The notes beneath the pieces were generated by a model. The model did not search any database. It was not told where the DNA came from and was given only the letters and a program-made list of their open reading frames with translations. A program made the translations under genes and the position numbers. This document shows positions 41,581 to 51,012 of a stretch of 64,000 nt of DNA, piece by piece. How positions within the stretch are numbered: the first letter of the stretch is position 1; each line of letters starts with the position of its first letter. The stretch lies in NCBI GenBank assembly GCA_023415205.1, contig JAEZLR010000011.1:48184-112183 (forward strand), given 5' to 3'. This DNA comes from Bacillota bacterium. Its GTDB lineage: Bacteria; Bacillota; Clostridia; DSM-8532.

Positions 41581-42930
41581 TCAACCCAGGCGTTCTTCGA
41601 TGAGTTTAACTAGTTCAACAGCCTTTTCGGTAATATATGCCTGATCCCGTCCCTCAATCATAACACGAACCAAAGGTTCTGTACCCGAGGGCCTGATTAG
41701 CACTCGCCCTTCCCCATGGAAGGTCTGTTCAAGCTCACAGCATTTCTGAGCAATGAGCTCATCCTGCATATAGGCGTGCTTGTTGTCATTACGGACCCTT
41801 GCATTCTTAAGAACCTGGGGGAATACGGTCATGATGCTGGCAAGCTCCGAAAGCTTTTTCCCGGATTCCTTCAACACCTGTAAGAGCTGCAGGGCAATAA
41901 CCAGCCCATCCCCCGTGGTATTATGGGTACGAAGGATGATATGGCCGGATTGCTCCCCACCAAGAATATAATCCCCCTCCAGCATCTTTTCAAGAACATA
42001 GCGATCTCCTACGGAAGCCTTGATAATGTTCAAGCCATTCTCCCTGGCCATAACGTCAAAGCCCAGATTGCTCATGACTGTGGCAACAATGGTGTCCTGC
42101 TTTAAAAGCCCTTTATTTTTCAGGCTCAGGCCGATAATCGCCATGATTTTATCGCCATCCACCAGTTCTCCTTTTTCATCAACCACAAGCACCCGATCAG
42201 CATCTCCGTCAAAGGCCACACCAATGTCACAGCCGTTATCCACGGTAAAGTGCTTCAGCATATCAAGGTGGGTTGAGCCGCAGTTTTTATTGATATTGAG
42301 GCCGTCAGGATCATTGCTAATCACTAACAGCTCAGCTCCAAGCTTGCGCACAGCCTTGGGGGAGGTTTCAAATGAAGCTCCATTGGCACAGTCCATGGCT
42401 ATTTTAAGGCCCTTGAGATCACCTTGGATGGTGCTCAGGGCAAAGGCCACATAATCATCCGTTGCCGTGCAAAGCTCCGAGGTAACGCCTATGCCTTCCC
42501 CGGTAGGGCTGGGGATGCTTTCTGTCTGATCCAGAATAATAGATTCAATGCGCTCTTCCAGGGCGTCTGAAAGCTTGTATCCCTCGCTGTTAAAGAACTT
42601 AATACCATTAAACTCCGCTGGGTTATGGGAAGCTGAAATCACCACGCCCGCATCAAACTGATACTTCCTGACAAGATACGCAATGGCGGGTGTTGGTATG
42701 TAACCGGCAAGAACGGCTTCTGCGCCTGCCGAGCAAATTCCGGCGGTCAATGCCTTTTCCAGCATATCCCCTGAACGACGGGTGTCCTTGCCAACCAGAA
42801 TTCTGGGCTTATGGTGGGTTTCCCCGGCCAGTACATAAGCCCCTGTCCGTCCCAGGTTAAAGGCCAACTCTCCGGTCAGCTCGCTATTGGCAACACCTCT
42901 TACCCCATCCGTTCCAAAAAGTCTTCCCAT
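41581..42930 (-). CDS. glmM: Phosphoglucosamine mutase
   Basis: 449 residues from the ATG at 42928-42930 (MGRLFGTDGVRG), with GGAGG upstream; a GTG one codon earlier is less likely. Phosphoserine loop VISASHNP (Ser about 100), metal loop DGDADR (about 239-244) and the C-terminal 'RPSGTEPLVRVM' phosphate-binding loop. Makes GlcN-1-P for peptidoglycan. It lies upstream of the glmS leader on the same strand. Confidence 0.97.
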   Translation of the reverse strand: MGRLFGTDGVRGVANSELTGELAFNLGRTGAYVLAGETHHKPRILVGKDTRRSGDMLEKALTAGICSAGAEAVLAGYIPTPAIAYLVRKYQFDAGVVISASHNPAEFNGIKFFNSEGYKLSDALEERIESIILDQTESIPSPTGEGIGVTSELCTATDDYVAFALSTIQGDLKGLKIAMDCANGASFETSPKAVRKLGAELLVISNDPDGLNINKNCGSTHLDMLKHFTVDNGCDIGVAFDGDADRVLVVDEKGELVDGDKIMAIIGLSLKNKGLLKQDTIVATVMSNLGFDVMARENGLNIIKASVGDRYVLEKMLEGDYILGGEQSGHIILRTHNTTGDGLVIALQLLQVLKESGKKLSELASIMTVFPQVLKNARVRNDNKHAYMQDELIAQKCCELEQTFHGEGRVLIRPSGTEPLVRVMIEGRDQAYITEKAVELVKLIEERLG

Positions 42931-42969
42931 CACCTATATCCTCCGTTATCACATGCAGGGTGTATTCAT

Positions 42970-43000
42970 AAAAAAAGAGCTCCCATTTGCTGAGAGCCCT
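42970..43000 (-). terminator. Terminator behind tRNA-Val
   Basis: Minus strand: GGGCTCTC (42992-42999) pairs with GGGAGCTC (42977-42984) including G-U pairs, then TTTTTTTATG. It stands directly after the tRNA and before glmM. Confidence 0.75.
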
Positions 43001-43004
43001 TGGG

Positions 43005-43079
43005 TGGTGGGGAATGCCAGATTCGAACTGGCGACTTCTACCGTGTGAAGATAGCACTCTCCCGCTGAGTTAATCCCCC
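43005..43079 (-). tRNA. tRNA-Val (CAC anticodon)
   Basis: 75 bases including an encoded CCA. Acceptor GGGGGAT/ATTCCCC, D-arm ACTC/GAGT, anticodon stem CTATC/GGTAG with loop TTCACAC (anticodon CAC), five-base variable loop, T-arm GCCAG-TTCGAAT-CTGGC. It reads the GUG codon. Confidence 0.93.
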
Positions 43080-43114
43080 ATTATCCTTAATGCTAATATG
43101 GTTTTTTTTCTTTG

Positions 43115-43294
43115 TCAAGAAGAAGAGTCGGATACTATTTTGCCTCCTGCCCAACCCGCTCTAATACCTCCATACAGGCCCTTGATTATGATATGGGCAT
43201 ATTTCCTTCTCCTTAAATGTGTAAAGGATAAAACCTGATCAGCCTGAATATCATCGATGCTTTCAGCCTTTTTGGCTGACAACACCCTACCCAT
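43115..43294 (-). CDS. Possible small protein, 59 residues
   Basis: A frame from ATG at 43292-43294 to a TGA at 43115-43117, too short for most callers. It reads MGRVLSAKKAESIDD, then a basic RRRKYAH, a hydrophobic IIIKGLYGGIRAGWAGGK tail and SDSSS. The open frame continues 13 codons upstream without a normal start. No clear ribosome-binding site; the surrounding 43080-43512 stretch is otherwise AT-rich and geneless apart from a terminator at 43442. Could be a real small gene, a remnant or chance. Confidence 0.25.
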   Translation of the reverse strand: MGRVLSAKKAESIDDIQADQVLSFTHLRRRKYAHIIIKGLYGGIRAGWAGGKIVSDSSS

Positions 43295-43441
43295 GATATT
43301 TAAGTTATCGTTAACCTTTATTATAATTTTAAGTTAACCCTATCAATCCTGTCAATATGTATTTATATTTATTTTGTATATTTTGTAATATTTTTCAACA
43401 GTATTATTCATAATTTATAGCTTTTATTCTCTCACTTGCAT

Positions 43442-43477
43442 AAAAAGCAACCTATGCTCTAGCTTAACGGGTTGCTT
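43442..43477 (-). terminator. Terminator of the LacI-family gene
   Basis: AAGCAACC (43445-43452) pairs with GGTTGCTT (43470-43477), then TTTTA on the minus strand; 36 bases past the stop codon. Confidence 0.75.
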
Positions 43478-43512
43478 CTATGACATAAGTTTAAGTACAT
43501 TTAACTAAGGAA

Positions 43513-44523
43513 TTAACTATATTTACATTTTACTGAATCACGAATCACCAATCTGGCCTTTACCAACAGACGACCGTACTCTTTGGGGCTTCTACTGATT
43601 TTATTGATAAGAATTTTTATGGCAACCCGGGCCATTTCCTGCATATCCACCTCAACCGTGGTGAGCTGAGGCTGTGAAAGGGTCGCATAAATGTCATTAT
43701 CAAAGCCTACCACCGAAACATCGTCAGGAATCTTGTAACCCAGCTTCTGAAGCTTGAGAATCAGGTTATAGGCCACTTCGTCGCAATTGCATACAAAGGC
43801 GTCGGGCAGTGGATCAGGCAATTCAATATCAATAAAAACCCCTTGGGCATCTCTGTCGTTGATAAAAACGGGTGCAATGTCCAAATGGTGCTCTATAAGG
43901 GACTTATAATATCCCAGGAATCGGTCCTGAATACTGCTGGTAGCATAGATATTCCCTACAAAAGCTATGTTTTTATGACCCTTCTTAATAACATAATTGG
44001 TCAGCTCATAGGCTGCATAGAAGCTGTCGGTGATGACCGAGTCTATGGTGGAATGCTCATCATAAAAATCCAGAAATACAATGGGAATTTCTGTTGTCTG
44101 CAAGGTTTCAATATAATCCTTGGTGATCTGCCCTAGTATAATCATTCCATCCACACGCTTTTCGGAATAAAATCTGGGCAAGGCCAGGGCCTCTTCATCC
44201 TCCGGGGACAGAATCTGCAAAACTCCATAATAGCCATAGTTCTCAAGGGCCTGTGTGATATGGCGCTGAAATTTTAAATAGAAGGATTGCTGTTTTCCTA
44301 TAAACCTGTCGGGAACAACGATGCCGATGTTATAAGAAAGGCCTTCCTTCATGGACTTGGCCAGCATATTATAGCGGTAGCCCATTTGACTGGCCAAAGC
44401 TTTTATTTTCTCCTTCAGTTCATCGCTGACGCCTTCTTTATCACTCAACGCCTTGGAAACCGTTACAATGCTGACGTTAAGTTTTTCAGCGATATCCTTC
44501 ATGGTGATACTCTTCTTGACCAT
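43513..44523 (-). CDS. LacI/GalR family transcriptional regulator
   Basis: 336 residues, GGAGG before the ATG. N-terminal helix-turn-helix 'ITMKDIAEKLNVSIVTVSKALSDKEGVSDELKEKI' (positions 5-39, key S18, T21, V22, S23) and a periplasmic-binding-protein-like effector domain with 'GMIILGQIT' and 'VSVVGFDNDIYATLSQPQLTTV' ends. Likely senses a sugar, but no sugar genes adjoin, so the target is not evident. AT-rich upstream sequence may hold its operator. Confidence 0.92.
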   Translation of the reverse strand: MVKKSITMKDIAEKLNVSIVTVSKALSDKEGVSDELKEKIKALASQMGYRYNMLAKSMKEGLSYNIGIVVPDRFIGKQQSFYLKFQRHITQALENYGYYGVLQILSPEDEEALALPRFYSEKRVDGMIILGQITKDYIETLQTTEIPIVFLDFYDEHSTIDSVITDSFYAAYELTNYVIKKGHKNIAFVGNIYATSSIQDRFLGYYKSLIEHHLDIAPVFINDRDAQGVFIDIELPDPLPDAFVCNCDEVAYNLILKLQKLGYKIPDDVSVVGFDNDIYATLSQPQLTTVEVDMQEMARVAIKILINKISRSPKEYGRLLVKARLVIRDSVKCKYS

Positions 44524-44645
44524 TTATTTTCCTCCAGTATTCCATACGACTCTCTTTTGATCATTTTAACACAAATAAATTAAATTAAACAGTTATTTAA
44601 GTAAATCAAGCTAAAACCTTAGGATCAAGCCATCTATTTTGTCAT

Positions 44646-44674
44646 AAAAAAAGACCCCTTTCGGAGTCTTGGTT
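44646..44674 (-). terminator. Terminator of the branched-chain amino acid operon
   Basis: Minus strand: AAGACTCC (44663-44670), loop, GGGGTCTT, then TTTTTTTATG; 19 bases past the ilvB1 stop codon. Confidence 0.85.
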
Positions 44675-44692
44675 AATATCAAGTGAATTTTA

Positions 44693-46375
44693 TTAATTCA
44701 AAAGACCTTCATTGTCTTCAACAATAACATCCTCCAGGGCGGCCCCGGGAGGAACCATCGGTAACACCTTGAGGTCGCGGTTGATCTCACAATTGATAAC
44801 CACTGGTCGATTCATGCTGATGGCCTTTTGGATAACGGCTTCGGTATCCTCCTTTCGAGTAAGGTCAAAACCCGCTGCCCCGAAGGCCTCGGCCAACTTG
44901 ACAAAATCAGTTCCCCTATCCAGGGTTGTCTGAGAAAAACGGCTGTCGTAAAACATATTCTGCCATTGGCGTACCATTCCCAGGGCATGATTGTTCATAA
45001 TAACAATAATGACGGGAAGGTTGTACTCCACCGCAGTGGCCAGTTCATTGAGATTCATTCTAAAGCTTCCATCCCCAGCAATATTGAAGACCCTTTTGTC
45101 CGGGCGGGCTATTTGAGCGCCAATACTAGCACCTAGCCCAAAGCCCATGGTCCCCAGACCTCCCGAGGTCATCAGTGTGCGGGGCTTGGTAAACTTATAA
45201 TGCTGGGCTGTCCAGATTTGATGCTGCCCCACCTCTGTGGCGAGAATGGCATCCCCCTTGGTCAGCTCATAAATCTTATCCAGAATATATTGAGGGGTCA
45301 GCTCCTCCCCCGTCACCCTCAACGGGTATCTTTCCTTCAGATCCCGGATAAAGTCAAGCCATTCCTCCCGTTCTCTGGAGATAACCCCTTGATTAAGACA
45401 GCGGAGAACGGCCTTCACATCCCCGATAATGGGGTGCGCCACACGGATATTCTTATTAACCTCTGCGGCGTCAACATCAATATGAAGAATCTTTGCCTTG
45501 GGAGCGAACCGATCCAGCTTACTGATGACCCGATCACTGAAACGTACCCCTATAGCGATAAGTAGATCGCATTCGGTCACTGCCAGGTTGGAGGTCTTTG
45601 TTCCATGCATGCCCACCATGCCGGTATAGAGCTCATGGGTGGCCGGAAAGGTCCCCATGCCCATCAGACTTAGGGTAACCGGGGCCTTAAGCTTTTCCAC
45701 AAGCTCCAAAAGCTCCTCGGAGGCATCGGATGCGGTGACTCCTCCACCGGCAAAAATAATGGGCCTTTCGCTTTGATTGATCAGTTCGAGAGCCTTTGCT
45801 ATGGCTTTATCGCTGATATATTCAGTAAACCTTTGGGGCACCTCTTTCTTTTCAGGCTCATATTCCGCATATTGAGCCGTGATATCCTTGGGGATATCAA
45901 TAAGAACCGGGCCGGGACGACCCTCCTGGGCAATTCTGAAGGCCTTTCTGACCGTATCGGCCAGCTCGCAGATGTCCTTGACAATGAAATTATGCTTGGT
46001 GATGGGCATGGTAATGCCGGTGATATCCACCTCTTGAAAGCTGTCCTTGCCCAGGAGATTCAAGGAAACATTCCCTGTAATGGCCACCATGGGAATGGAG
46101 TCCATGTATGCTGTGGCAATTCCCGTCACCAGATTGGTCGCTCCGGGACCCGAGGTAGCCAGACAAACCCCCACTTTTCCCGATGCCCTGGCATAACCGT
46201 CCGCTGCGTGAGCAGCTCCCTGTTCATGAGAGGTCAGGACATGGCGGATTTTATCCTGGTATCTGTAAAGGGCATCATATATGTTGAGAACCGCTCCTCC
46301 TGGAAAGCCGAAAAGGGTATCCACCCCCTGTTCCAGAAGGCATTCCACCAATATGTCAGCACCTGATAAACGCAT
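44693..46375 (-). CDS. ilvB: Acetolactate synthase, large subunit (copy 1)
   Basis: 560 residues. ThDP enzyme: catalytic Glu in 'LTSHEQGAAHAADGYAR' (about 48-62), FAD-type middle domain 'AGGGVTASDASEEL', ThDP motif 'GDGSFRMNLNELATA...NN' near 437-468. Condenses pyruvate (with pyruvate or 2-oxobutyrate) for Val/Leu/Ile. One base separates its start from the ilvD stop. Last gene of the operon; the small subunit ilvN is at the other end. A second copy is at 56114. Confidence 0.95.
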   Translation of the reverse strand: MRLSGADILVECLLEQGVDTLFGFPGGAVLNIYDALYRYQDKIRHVLTSHEQGAAHAADGYARASGKVGVCLATSGPGATNLVTGIATAYMDSIPMVAITGNVSLNLLGKDSFQEVDITGITMPITKHNFIVKDICELADTVRKAFRIAQEGRPGPVLIDIPKDITAQYAEYEPEKKEVPQRFTEYISDKAIAKALELINQSERPIIFAGGGVTASDASEELLELVEKLKAPVTLSLMGMGTFPATHELYTGMVGMHGTKTSNLAVTECDLLIAIGVRFSDRVISKLDRFAPKAKILHIDVDAAEVNKNIRVAHPIIGDVKAVLRCLNQGVISREREEWLDFIRDLKERYPLRVTGEELTPQYILDKIYELTKGDAILATEVGQHQIWTAQHYKFTKPRTLMTSGGLGTMGFGLGASIGAQIARPDKRVFNIAGDGSFRMNLNELATAVEYNLPVIIVIMNNHALGMVRQWQNMFYDSRFSQTTLDRGTDFVKLAEAFGAAGFDLTRKEDTEAVIQKAISMNRPVVINCEINRDLKVLPMVPPGAALEDVIVEDNEGLLN

Positions 46376-46376
46376 A

Positions 46377-48044
46377 TTACTGTCCCCCCTTCAGCACGGC
46401 GCCCTCGCTGGCCGGGGAGACCAAACGTGCATAACGGGCCAAATAGCCTGTTTTTATTTTAGGCGGAGGACAGACCCAGGCTTTTCTCCTTCGCTCCAAC
46501 TCCTCAGGGGATACCTCGAGGGTGAGAGTGCATGCCTTCATGTCGATGGCTATACTATCGCCCTCTTCCACCAACGCAATAACCCCGCCCTCTGCCGCTT
46601 CAGGCGAAACATGTCCGATACAGGCTCCTCGGGTGGCTCCGCTGAAGCGTCCGTCAGTGATCAGGGCAACGTCGGCATCCAAGCCCATTCCGGCAAGGGC
46701 TGAGGTGGGCATGAGCATCTCCCGCATACCGGGTCCCCCTTTGGGGCCCTCATAGCGGATGATGACCACTTCACCCTTATTGATCTTTCCGTCCAGTATG
46801 GCCCGGATGACCTCCTCCTCGGATTCAAACACCCTGGCCGGACCTTGGTGCACCAGCATATTTTCAGCCACAGCGCTTCTTTTTACAACACTTCCCAAAG
46901 GTGATAGATTACCCTTTAAAACCGCTATCCCCCCTGTGACAGAATAAGGGGCTTCAATGGGGCGTATAACTGTGGGATTGCGGTTTTCGGCCTTTTCAAT
47001 AGCCTCACCCACTGCCTTTCCTGTTACCGTCAGGCATGAGGTGTCAATCAGGCCTTTCTTTGACAGCTCTTTCATGACGGCATAAACCCCGCCTGCCGCA
47101 TAGAGATCCTCAACGAAATGATTGCCGGCTGGAGCCAGCTTGCATAGGTTGGGTGTCTTTTCACTGATCTGGTTAGCAGTATCCAGATCAAAGGGAACGC
47201 CCGCTTCATAGGCGATGGCCGGAAGATGCAGCATGCTGTTGGTACTGCAGCCCAGGGCCATATCCACCGTCAGCGCATTGGCAAAAGCTTGTGGTGTTAA
47301 AATATCACAGGGCTTAATATCCTTCTCCACAAGCTCCATAATCTTCATGCCCGTCAGCTTTGCCAAGCGAAGGCGTTCGGAATAAACAGCAGGAATAGTC
47401 CCGTTACCCGGCAAGGCGATTCCGATGGCTTCAGTCAGGCAGTTCATGCTGTTGGCCGTAAACATGCCCGAGCATGAGCCGCAACTGGGGCAGGCGCTGT
47501 TTTCATAGGCCTCCAGCTCTTCCTCGGTGATCTTTCCTGCCTTAACGGCACCGACGGCTTCAAACATGTCGGTCAGGCTGATGCCCTTTTTATCGGCTCT
47601 TCCTGCCAGCATGGGCCCTCCGCTTACAACAATGGCCGGTATATTCAGCCGTGCCGCGCCCATAAGCATCCCGGGGATAATCTTATCGCAGTTTGGAATG
47701 AGCACCAGCCCATCAAAGCCTTGAGCAAGGGCCATGGATTCCAGACTATCGGCAATGAGCTCCCTCGAAGGGAGAGAGTAATGCATGCCGATATGGCCCA
47801 TAGCAATTCCGTCACATACTCCGATGGAGGGAAACTCCATGGGGGTGCCGCCAGCGATACGCACTCCGGCTTTTACCGCCTCTGAAATCTTATCCAAATG
47901 CATATGACCAGGGACCACTTCACTCTTGGCATTGACAATACCGATTAAGGGTCGCTTCATTTCTTCATCGGTAAAGCCCAGGGACTTAAATAAGGATCTA
48001 TGTGGAGCTCTCTCAAACCCCGATTTTACAGCATGGCTGCGCAT
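46377..48044 (-). CDS. ilvD: Dihydroxy-acid dehydratase
   Basis: 555 residues from the ATG at 48042-48044 (MRSHAVKSG), with AAAGG upstream; a GTG nine codons earlier has no site. Iron-sulfur ligands in 'PNCDKI' and 'CPSCGSCSGMFTANSM' (about 190-205), and 'TDGRFSGATRGACIGHV' near the end. Converts dihydroxy acids to 2-oxo acids of Val/Ile synthesis. Oxygen-sensitive cluster, in keeping with an anaerobe. Confidence 0.97.
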   Translation of the reverse strand: MRSHAVKSGFERAPHRSLFKSLGFTDEEMKRPLIGIVNAKSEVVPGHMHLDKISEAVKAGVRIAGGTPMEFPSIGVCDGIAMGHIGMHYSLPSRELIADSLESMALAQGFDGLVLIPNCDKIIPGMLMGAARLNIPAIVVSGGPMLAGRADKKGISLTDMFEAVGAVKAGKITEEELEAYENSACPSCGSCSGMFTANSMNCLTEAIGIALPGNGTIPAVYSERLRLAKLTGMKIMELVEKDIKPCDILTPQAFANALTVDMALGCSTNSMLHLPAIAYEAGVPFDLDTANQISEKTPNLCKLAPAGNHFVEDLYAAGGVYAVMKELSKKGLIDTSCLTVTGKAVGEAIEKAENRNPTVIRPIEAPYSVTGGIAVLKGNLSPLGSVVKRSAVAENMLVHQGPARVFESEEEVIRAILDGKINKGEVVIIRYEGPKGGPGMREMLMPTSALAGMGLDADVALITDGRFSGATRGACIGHVSPEAAEGGVIALVEEGDSIAIDMKACTLTLEVSPEELERRRKAWVCPPPKIKTGYLARYARLVSPASEGAVLKGGQ

Positions 48045-48087
48045 ATGATCACGCCTTTCTGATTCTTTCACTCTAGGGGTAGAATAC

Positions 48088-49161
48088 TTATTTAATTTTT
48101 TCCAGGATCAGCTCACCCATTTTCTGAGTTCCCACCAATTGCTTGCCGGGACTTAGGATGTCACCTGTACGGTAGCCTTCTTCAAGAACGCCATCGACGG
48201 CCGCCTCAATGGATTGGGCTTCCTTTTCAAGGTTAAGGGTATACCGTAGCATCATGGCCACTGACAAAAGCGTGGCGATGGGATTGGCCTTATCCTGACC
48301 GGCAATATCGGGAGCTGAGCCATGGATGGGCTCATAGAGACCAAAGTTGCCTTCTCCCAGGCTGGCTGAGGGAAGCATTCCAATGGAGCCGGTAATCATG
48401 CTGGCTTCATCGGAAAGTATGTCTCCGAACATATTGGTGGTCACCATCACATCAAACTGCTTGGGGTTTCTGACAAGCTGCATGGCGGCATTATCCACAT
48501 ACATATGATCCACTGCCACATCAGGATACTCTCCCGACACCCGAACCACCACTTCACGCCATAGTCTGGAGCTTTCCAGAACATTGGCCTTGTCAACGCT
48601 GGTCAGCTTATAATTGCGCTTTCTTGCAATATCAAAGGCCACACGGGCAATACGCTCTACTTCACCAACGCTGTAGGCTTCTGTGTCATAGGCTTCCTGA
48701 CCCATTTTCCCCTCTCTTCGGCCTCTATCGCCAAAGTACATCCCTCCCGTGAGCTCGCGTACCACCATGATATCAATGGAGTCTCCCACGATTTCGGGCT
48801 TTAAAGGACAGGCCTCCTTAAGCTCCTTGTTGAGCAGAGCGGGCCTGAGGTTTGCATAAAGACCTAATTCCCCTCTGAGTCCCAAAAGCGCTCTCTCCGG
48901 ACGAAGATGACCCGGAAGGGTATCCCATTTATAACCGCCCACAGCACCCAATAGAACGGCATCACTCTTTTTACAGGCCTCCACCGTTTCCTTGGGCAGG
49001 GGCTCTCCCGTGGCGTCAATAGCGCACCCGCCCGCCAGGAGCTTGTTGTATACAAAAGAATGACCGTAGGTTTGGCCTATTTTATCCAGTACTTTCAGGG
49101 CCTGTTGGATGACCTCGGGGCCAATGCCGTCACCTGGAATGACTGCTAATCTATAATTCAT
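48088..49161 (-). CDS. leuB: 3-isopropylmalate dehydrogenase
   Basis: 357 residues from the ATG at 49159-49161 (MNYRLAVIPGDGIG), with GAGGAGG upstream. Beta-decarboxylating dehydrogenase motifs 'LTGGMYFGDRG', 'DKANVLESSRLWREVV' and 'NMFGDILSDEASMITGSIGMLPSA' (shown by ends NMFGD and MLPSA). Acts on isopropylmalate, and in the citramalate route also on methylmalate. Follows leuD. Confidence 0.97.
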   Translation of the reverse strand: MNYRLAVIPGDGIGPEVIQQALKVLDKIGQTYGHSFVYNKLLAGGCAIDATGEPLPKETVEACKKSDAVLLGAVGGYKWDTLPGHLRPERALLGLRGELGLYANLRPALLNKELKEACPLKPEIVGDSIDIMVVRELTGGMYFGDRGRREGKMGQEAYDTEAYSVGEVERIARVAFDIARKRNYKLTSVDKANVLESSRLWREVVVRVSGEYPDVAVDHMYVDNAAMQLVRNPKQFDVMVTTNMFGDILSDEASMITGSIGMLPSASLGEGNFGLYEPIHGSAPDIAGQDKANPIATLLSVAMMLRYTLNLEKEAQSIEAAVDGVLEEGYRTGDILSPGKQLVGTQKMGELILEKIK

Positions 49162-49226
49162 AGGAACCTCCTCTTGGGCTTGGAACAGCACCGCAACCAC
49201 CGTGTTGCGGGGTGTCCCACCCACCC

Positions 49227-49715
49227 TTACATTTTGGCTTTAATGTAGTTTACAAGGCCATTGGCGGCCATAATCCTTTTCATGAAGTCCGGGAAGGGCT
49301 GGGCCTTGAAGGTCGTTCCTTTGGTGAGATTACGAATGATTCCCGTATCAAAGTCCACCTCAACCTCGTCCCCCGCTTCAATGCCCTTGACTGCGGCTTC
49401 ACATTCAAGAATCGGGAGGCCGATATTAATGGCGTTACGGTAGAATATACGGGCAAAGGTTGAGGCGATAACGCAGGAAACCCCTGAGGCCTTAATGGCG
49501 ATTGGCGCATGCTCGCGGGATGAACCGCAGCCAAAATTCCTGTCGGCAACAATAAGGTCACCCTCCTTTACCTTCTTTACAAAGTCCTTGTCAATGTCCT
49601 CCATGCAATGGACAGCCAGCTCCTTGGGGTCAGAGGTGTTAAGGTAGCGGGCCGGGATAATGACATCGGTGTCCACATTGTCTTTATATCTGAAGACCTT
49701 TCCTTTTGCTTGCAT
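49227..49715 (-). CDS. leuD: 3-isopropylmalate dehydratase, small subunit
   Basis: 162 residues, the short archaeal/clostridial type. Swivel-domain motifs 'DVIIPARYLNT' and 'FGCGSSREHAPIAIK' are present. AAGGAGG before the ATG. Pairs with LeuC 14 bases upstream. Confidence 0.96.
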   Translation of the reverse strand: MQAKGKVFRYKDNVDTDVIIPARYLNTSDPKELAVHCMEDIDKDFVKKVKEGDLIVADRNFGCGSSREHAPIAIKASGVSCVIASTFARIFYRNAINIGLPILECEAAVKGIEAGDEVEVDFDTGIIRNLTKGTTFKAQPFPDFMKRIMAANGLVNYIKAKM

Positions 49716-49729
49716 ATATTTTCCTCCTT

Positions 49730-50998
49730 TTATCGACTTAAGATGGTGGCGGGATCGGTAATCTTTCCGGTAAGGGCAGAAGCTGCCGCCACCGCCGGGC
49801 TTGCCAGATACACTTCCGACTCTACATGACCCATGCGCCCCACAAAATTACGGTTTGTGGTAGATACGGCCCTTTCTCCCTTGGCCAGTATTCCCATGTG
49901 TCCACCCAGACAGGGCCCGCAGGTGGGTGTGGAAACCACTGCTCCCGCCTCCACCATATCTGTGATCAGGCCTTCCTTTAAGGCCTCCAAATAGATCTTC
50001 TGGGTTCCGGGGAACACAATACAGCGAATCCCCTTCTGGACCTTTCTGCCTTTCAGAATTCGGGCAGCCACACGCAGGTCTTCCATACGCCCATTGGTGC
50101 AGGAGCCGATGACAACCTGGTCTATGGCTACCTCTCCCACATTGTCGATGGTCCGGGTGTTGTCGGGAAGATGGGGGAAGGAAACGGTGGGCTTCAATAT
50201 GCTCAAATCAATCTCATAAACCTCGTCGTAACTGGCGTCCTCATCCGGCTCATAAACCTTAAAGGCCTTTGAAGAGTGCTCCCTCACATAATCAAGGGTC
50301 TTTTCATCCACTAGGAAGATGCCATTTTTAGCCCCGGCCTCGATGGCCATATTGGCCATGGTAAACCGATCATCCATGGTAAGATGCTCGAGGCCCTCCC
50401 CCACGAATTCCATGGATCTATACAGGGCCCCATCCACACCGATCATACCGATAATATGAAGGATGATATCCTTGCCTGAAACCCAACCCTGGGGCTTCCC
50501 CTTAAGGACAAACTTCAAGGCTGAGGGAACCTTAAACCAACACTTTCCTGTAGCCATACCCGCAGCCATGTCCGTGCTTCCCACCCCGGTGGAGAAGGCT
50601 CCCAGAGCACCATAGGTACAGGTATGAGAATCTGCTCCGATGATGAGGTCGCCCGGTACTGCCAGACCTTTTTCAGGAATAAGGCAATGCTCGATGCCCA
50701 TTTCCCCTATCTCGAAATAGTTTTTGACCTCCATACAGTGAGCAAACTCACGAAGCATTTTACACTGCTCGGCAGCCTTGATATCCTTGTTGGGTGTGAA
50801 ATGATCGGGGACAATGGCTATCTTGTCCGTATCGAATACCTTTGTGGCACCGGATCTTTTAAACTCATTCACTGCAACAGGTGTGGTGATGTCATTCCCC
50901 AGCACCAGATCCAGATCGGCTTCTATCAGTTGTCCCGGCTCCACGCTTTGAAGGCCTGCGTGGGCAGCGAGGATTTTTTGTGTCATGGTCATTCCCAT
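49730..50998 (-). CDS. leuC: 3-isopropylmalate dehydratase, large subunit
   Basis: 422 residues from the ATG at 50996-50998 (MGMTMTQKIL), with GGGAGG upstream. Aconitase-fold 4Fe-4S ligands in 'IGSCTNGRMEDL' and 'TPTCGPCLGGHMG'. The short form (~420 residues) fits the leuC/leuD set of Clostridia. It may also serve citramalate isomerisation for the isoleucine branch. Its start overlaps nothing; cimA stop is 14 bases away. Confidence 0.96.
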   Translation of the reverse strand: MGMTMTQKILAAHAGLQSVEPGQLIEADLDLVLGNDITTPVAVNEFKRSGATKVFDTDKIAIVPDHFTPNKDIKAAEQCKMLREFAHCMEVKNYFEIGEMGIEHCLIPEKGLAVPGDLIIGADSHTCTYGALGAFSTGVGSTDMAAGMATGKCWFKVPSALKFVLKGKPQGWVSGKDIILHIIGMIGVDGALYRSMEFVGEGLEHLTMDDRFTMANMAIEAGAKNGIFLVDEKTLDYVREHSSKAFKVYEPDEDASYDEVYEIDLSILKPTVSFPHLPDNTRTIDNVGEVAIDQVVIGSCTNGRMEDLRVAARILKGRKVQKGIRCIVFPGTQKIYLEALKEGLITDMVEAGAVVSTPTCGPCLGGHMGILAKGERAVSTTNRNFVGRMGHVESEVYLASPAVAAASALTGKITDPATILSR

Positions 50999-51012
50999 AA
51001 TTATTCCTCCCG

